Notes under the pieces: generated by a model
What the model was told of the DNA's origin: nothing
Database searches by the model: none
Seen by the model: the letters and a program-made list of their open reading frames with translations, nothing else
Shown: one piece after another, positions 62,301 to 64,000 of the stretch
Position numbering within the stretch: the stretch's first letter is position 1
Layout of the letters: every line of letters begins with the position of its first letter
DNA from: Dillenia suffruticosa
Taxonomy: Eukaryota; Streptophyta; Magnoliopsida; Dilleniales; Dilleniaceae
Assembly: GCA_033439265.1 (NCBI GenBank)
Contig: JAVTVX010000002.1
Span: forward strand, 16,829,674-16,893,673
Reading direction: 5' to 3'
DNA: 64,000 nucleotides
Position numbers and translations under genes: made by a program

Positions 62301-63862
62301 TATCTTCATTGCAATGAATACAGAGTCGACCTATATTTAATAAGAGCACAAGGTTTGAGGACATGAGACATGCTGAGGATGACAGGGTTCCATTTCGGAG
62401 GCCACCTTCTAAAAAGTACCATCCTTTTCCTTTTCTCCATGACTTGGGAATTCCTTTTTACGGTTGCTTCTATGCATGAGGGCTTTTACCTTATTTCTCT
62501 TTATTTCAGTTTTCCCAACATGATTTCTTTGATTACTTTCCAGGCAAACAAATAAAGCTTCGGGGTTAGATAATCGAGATGATGATCTTGATTTGGGTGA
62601 ATTCCCACAGTAAGTTTCCATTTTAGTCAACTTGCCGTCTGATAACCTTAATTACCCATCCACATGCTGGAAGTTATGTGGCCAATTTGTCTTCTTTGGA
62701 TGTTAATTTGGACTTTGATGCAGGGAAAAAAAGTCCAGCCAGTCGTCTTCTCGGCTACATGCTTCAAGACCAGAAGCAATGCCATTGGATTTTGTTGTGC
62801 GTCCCCAATCTAAGATTGATCCTGATGAAATAAGAGCCCGCGCAAAACAAACAGTACAGAATCAGCGCCGCTTGAAGGTTAGTGTTCTTAGTATGAAAAC
62901 AGATTTGAATTTTTTGTAGGTATAATTTATGAATGTAGCAATTCTGGTTTGGCCATATATATTTGGGATTGTTGTCAAGGTGGCTAGTTTGCTAAAGTGC
63001 ATTGTGATATTTTGTGGGCTGGCTTGATTGAACCCTGTCAAGGTGCTTGGTTTGGTTGGCGGCAGGGAATTTTTGTGATTTTAGCACTTAACTTAAATGG
63101 TGTTCTCCTGGAGATTTGGCTGTTAGAGGCATTATGAAAGGAAGTTTTCAGGAAGAAATATGGTTTGGAAGAGGGGACTTTGAAAGCTGTTATGTGACAG
63201 TTTGGATTACTATTGGGTGGAGGTGCCACATAGGAAAACAAATTTTGGCATGATTAATGGGTCTTGCACTTATTGAAAGTAGAGGTTTGCTGACCTGTTA
63301 ACAATTGCAAACTCTCATTTTCTTTTGTAATTTCTAAATTATCATCTGACTTTCACGTAACCAGCCCCTAAGTTGACATTGATTTCCTATTTTCTGGTAT
63401 CGCTTTTTTGTGGCCTTAAGACGTTCTCCCAAGTTTATGTTTCCAAGTGGCTTTCTTATACTTAAAAATAAGATCCGATTTTCACAACCAAGAATATTGC
63501 TGCTCCGTTATACATTGGATTGTATTTGCCTGGCTTTTGCCCTCCTTGAACTACATAATTTGGATCTTTACCACTAATATGTTTTTGGCTTTTCTTGCAT
63601 TAAGATTGGTCCATTATAATGCTCTTCTTTTTTGATCTTTGGATGCTGAAAAAGGTTTCTTTTCAAGGCAATTTTATTTTTTATTTATTATTTTTTGTTG
63701 AAGATAAATTAGATTCTCATTTTTGTACAGGTTTGGTAATTGTTCTGTTGGTTTGCATTGCAGATGAATAAGAAGCTACAGCAGTTAAAAGCACCCAAAA
63801 AGAAGCAGCTTCAAGCTACAAAACTAAGCGCGGAGGGAAGAGGCATGGTCAAATACTTGTAG
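59356..63862 (+). CDS. IWS1: IWS1/SPN1 transcription elongation factor
   Basis: Nuclear partner of SPT6 on RNA polymerase II; Arabidopsis IWS1 (HNI9) acts with BES1 in brassinosteroid response and with histone methylation. Exons: 59356-59375, 59448-59967, 60573-60689, 61224-61444, 61530-61659, 61743-61805, 61893-61970, 62324-62415, 62544-62609, 62724-62877 and 63764-63862; all GT/AG and in phase, 519 residues. The N-terminus MGYDNDPYRDEDGEPL matches the plant family once the 72-nt intron 1 is removed. Residues about 20-240 are acidic, Ser-rich and disordered with Lys-rich patches. The TFIIS N-terminal-like (LW) domain is about 245-395: INKLKKLPLLTEVLSK, LLKNWLEPLPDGSLPNINIR, LEQYDRREQLKKSGLGKVI and LAKDLVDQWSRPIF. 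The C-terminus is basic and ends RGMVKYL, as in the family. Intron 1 is in frame and stop-free, so retention would add 24 residues. Confidence 0.95.
60751..60780. repeat. (TTTA)n tract in IWS1 intron 3
   Basis: T-rich TTTA tetranucleotide run, about 60 bp after the exon 3 donor. Confidence 0.85.
60901..61080 (+). repeat. perfect-length 90-bp tandem duplication in IWS1 intron 3
   Basis: Copies 60901-60990 and 60991-61080 differ at two positions only (TATG/TGTG at the start and TTTA/TTTG inside). Both begin near TGTTCACATTGAAATGG and end GAAGAGGTTGCA. A recent event. 90 is a multiple of three, but the segment is intronic. Confidence 0.95.
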
Positions 63863-64000
63863 TTCTTTTACATCCACAGTGAAGGGCAAAAAAGGAAGAA
63901 GAGGAAGAAGGTCAATAAGTTGGACTGACTTTGCATATATAGTTTAAGAACATTCAGTCTCTCACTTTCAGATAGCTTCCATTTTTGGGTGTAACGGTTG
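63863..64000 (+). other. IWS1 3' UTR start, window end
   Basis: The sequence after the TAG at 63860-63862 should be 3' UTR. No poly(A) signal is seen before the window ends. Confidence 0.6.

Overview
This window is nuclear DNA of a dicotyledonous plant. It is AT-rich, its genes are split by canonical GT/AG introns, and introns and spacers carry long (GA)n/(CT)n tracts, SINE-like pieces and decayed LINEs. All exon coordinates below were derived by hand from splice signals, reading-frame phase and family knowledge, without transcript data. The species cannot be named from sequence alone.

Layout: (1) 1370-4986 (-), a group III xyloglucan endotransglucosylase/hydrolase resembling XTH30, 4 exons. 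(2) 9414-14834 (-), a plastid-targeted DUF760 protein, 3 exons. (3) 18779-32807 (-), a group G bZIP (G-box-binding factor, bZIP16/bZIP68 type), 12 exons, with a decayed antisense L1-type LINE in its 5.3-kb intron 7. (4) 35404-37296 (+), an intronless J-domain/zinc-ribbon/DUF3444 protein. (5) 39446-52513 (-), a membrane-protein-of-ER-body-like (MEB/VIT-like) gene. (6) 59356-63862 (+), IWS1/SPN1, the SPT6-associated transcription elongation factor, 11 exons.

From memory of Arabidopsis gene numbering, IWS1 (At1g32130), bZIP68 (At1g32150), a DUF760 gene (At1g32160) and XTH30 (At1g32170) are neighbours on chromosome 1. The block is therefore an old conserved microsyntenic segment, into which the DnaJ/DUF3444 and MEB-like genes fit or were retained.

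The most unusual structure is in the MEB-like gene. A 260-bp unit is repeated head to tail exactly seven times (43821-45640). Each unit holds a complete 189-nt exon bounded by its own acceptor and donor, open throughout and with both flanking introns in phase 1. Any number of copies can thus be spliced in or out without changing the frame, giving 0-7 copies of a 63-residue module between the zinc-ribbon-like N-terminus and the membrane domain. One copy (44873-45061) has lost its canonical donor. The same gene's introns hold a 1.3-kb fold-back element with a RING-like fragment in its loop, a perfect 32-bp hairpin, and a decayed RTE-like LINE.

The genes do not form a pathway. Their functions are cell-wall remodelling, an uncharacterised plastid role, G-box transcription control, a chaperone cofactor, an ER/vacuole-type metal transporter-like protein and RNA polymerase II elongation. 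One possible local link is a pair of G-boxes (CACGTG) about 100 bp upstream of the DnaJ start codon, in the spacer shared with the divergent G-box-binding bZIP gene.
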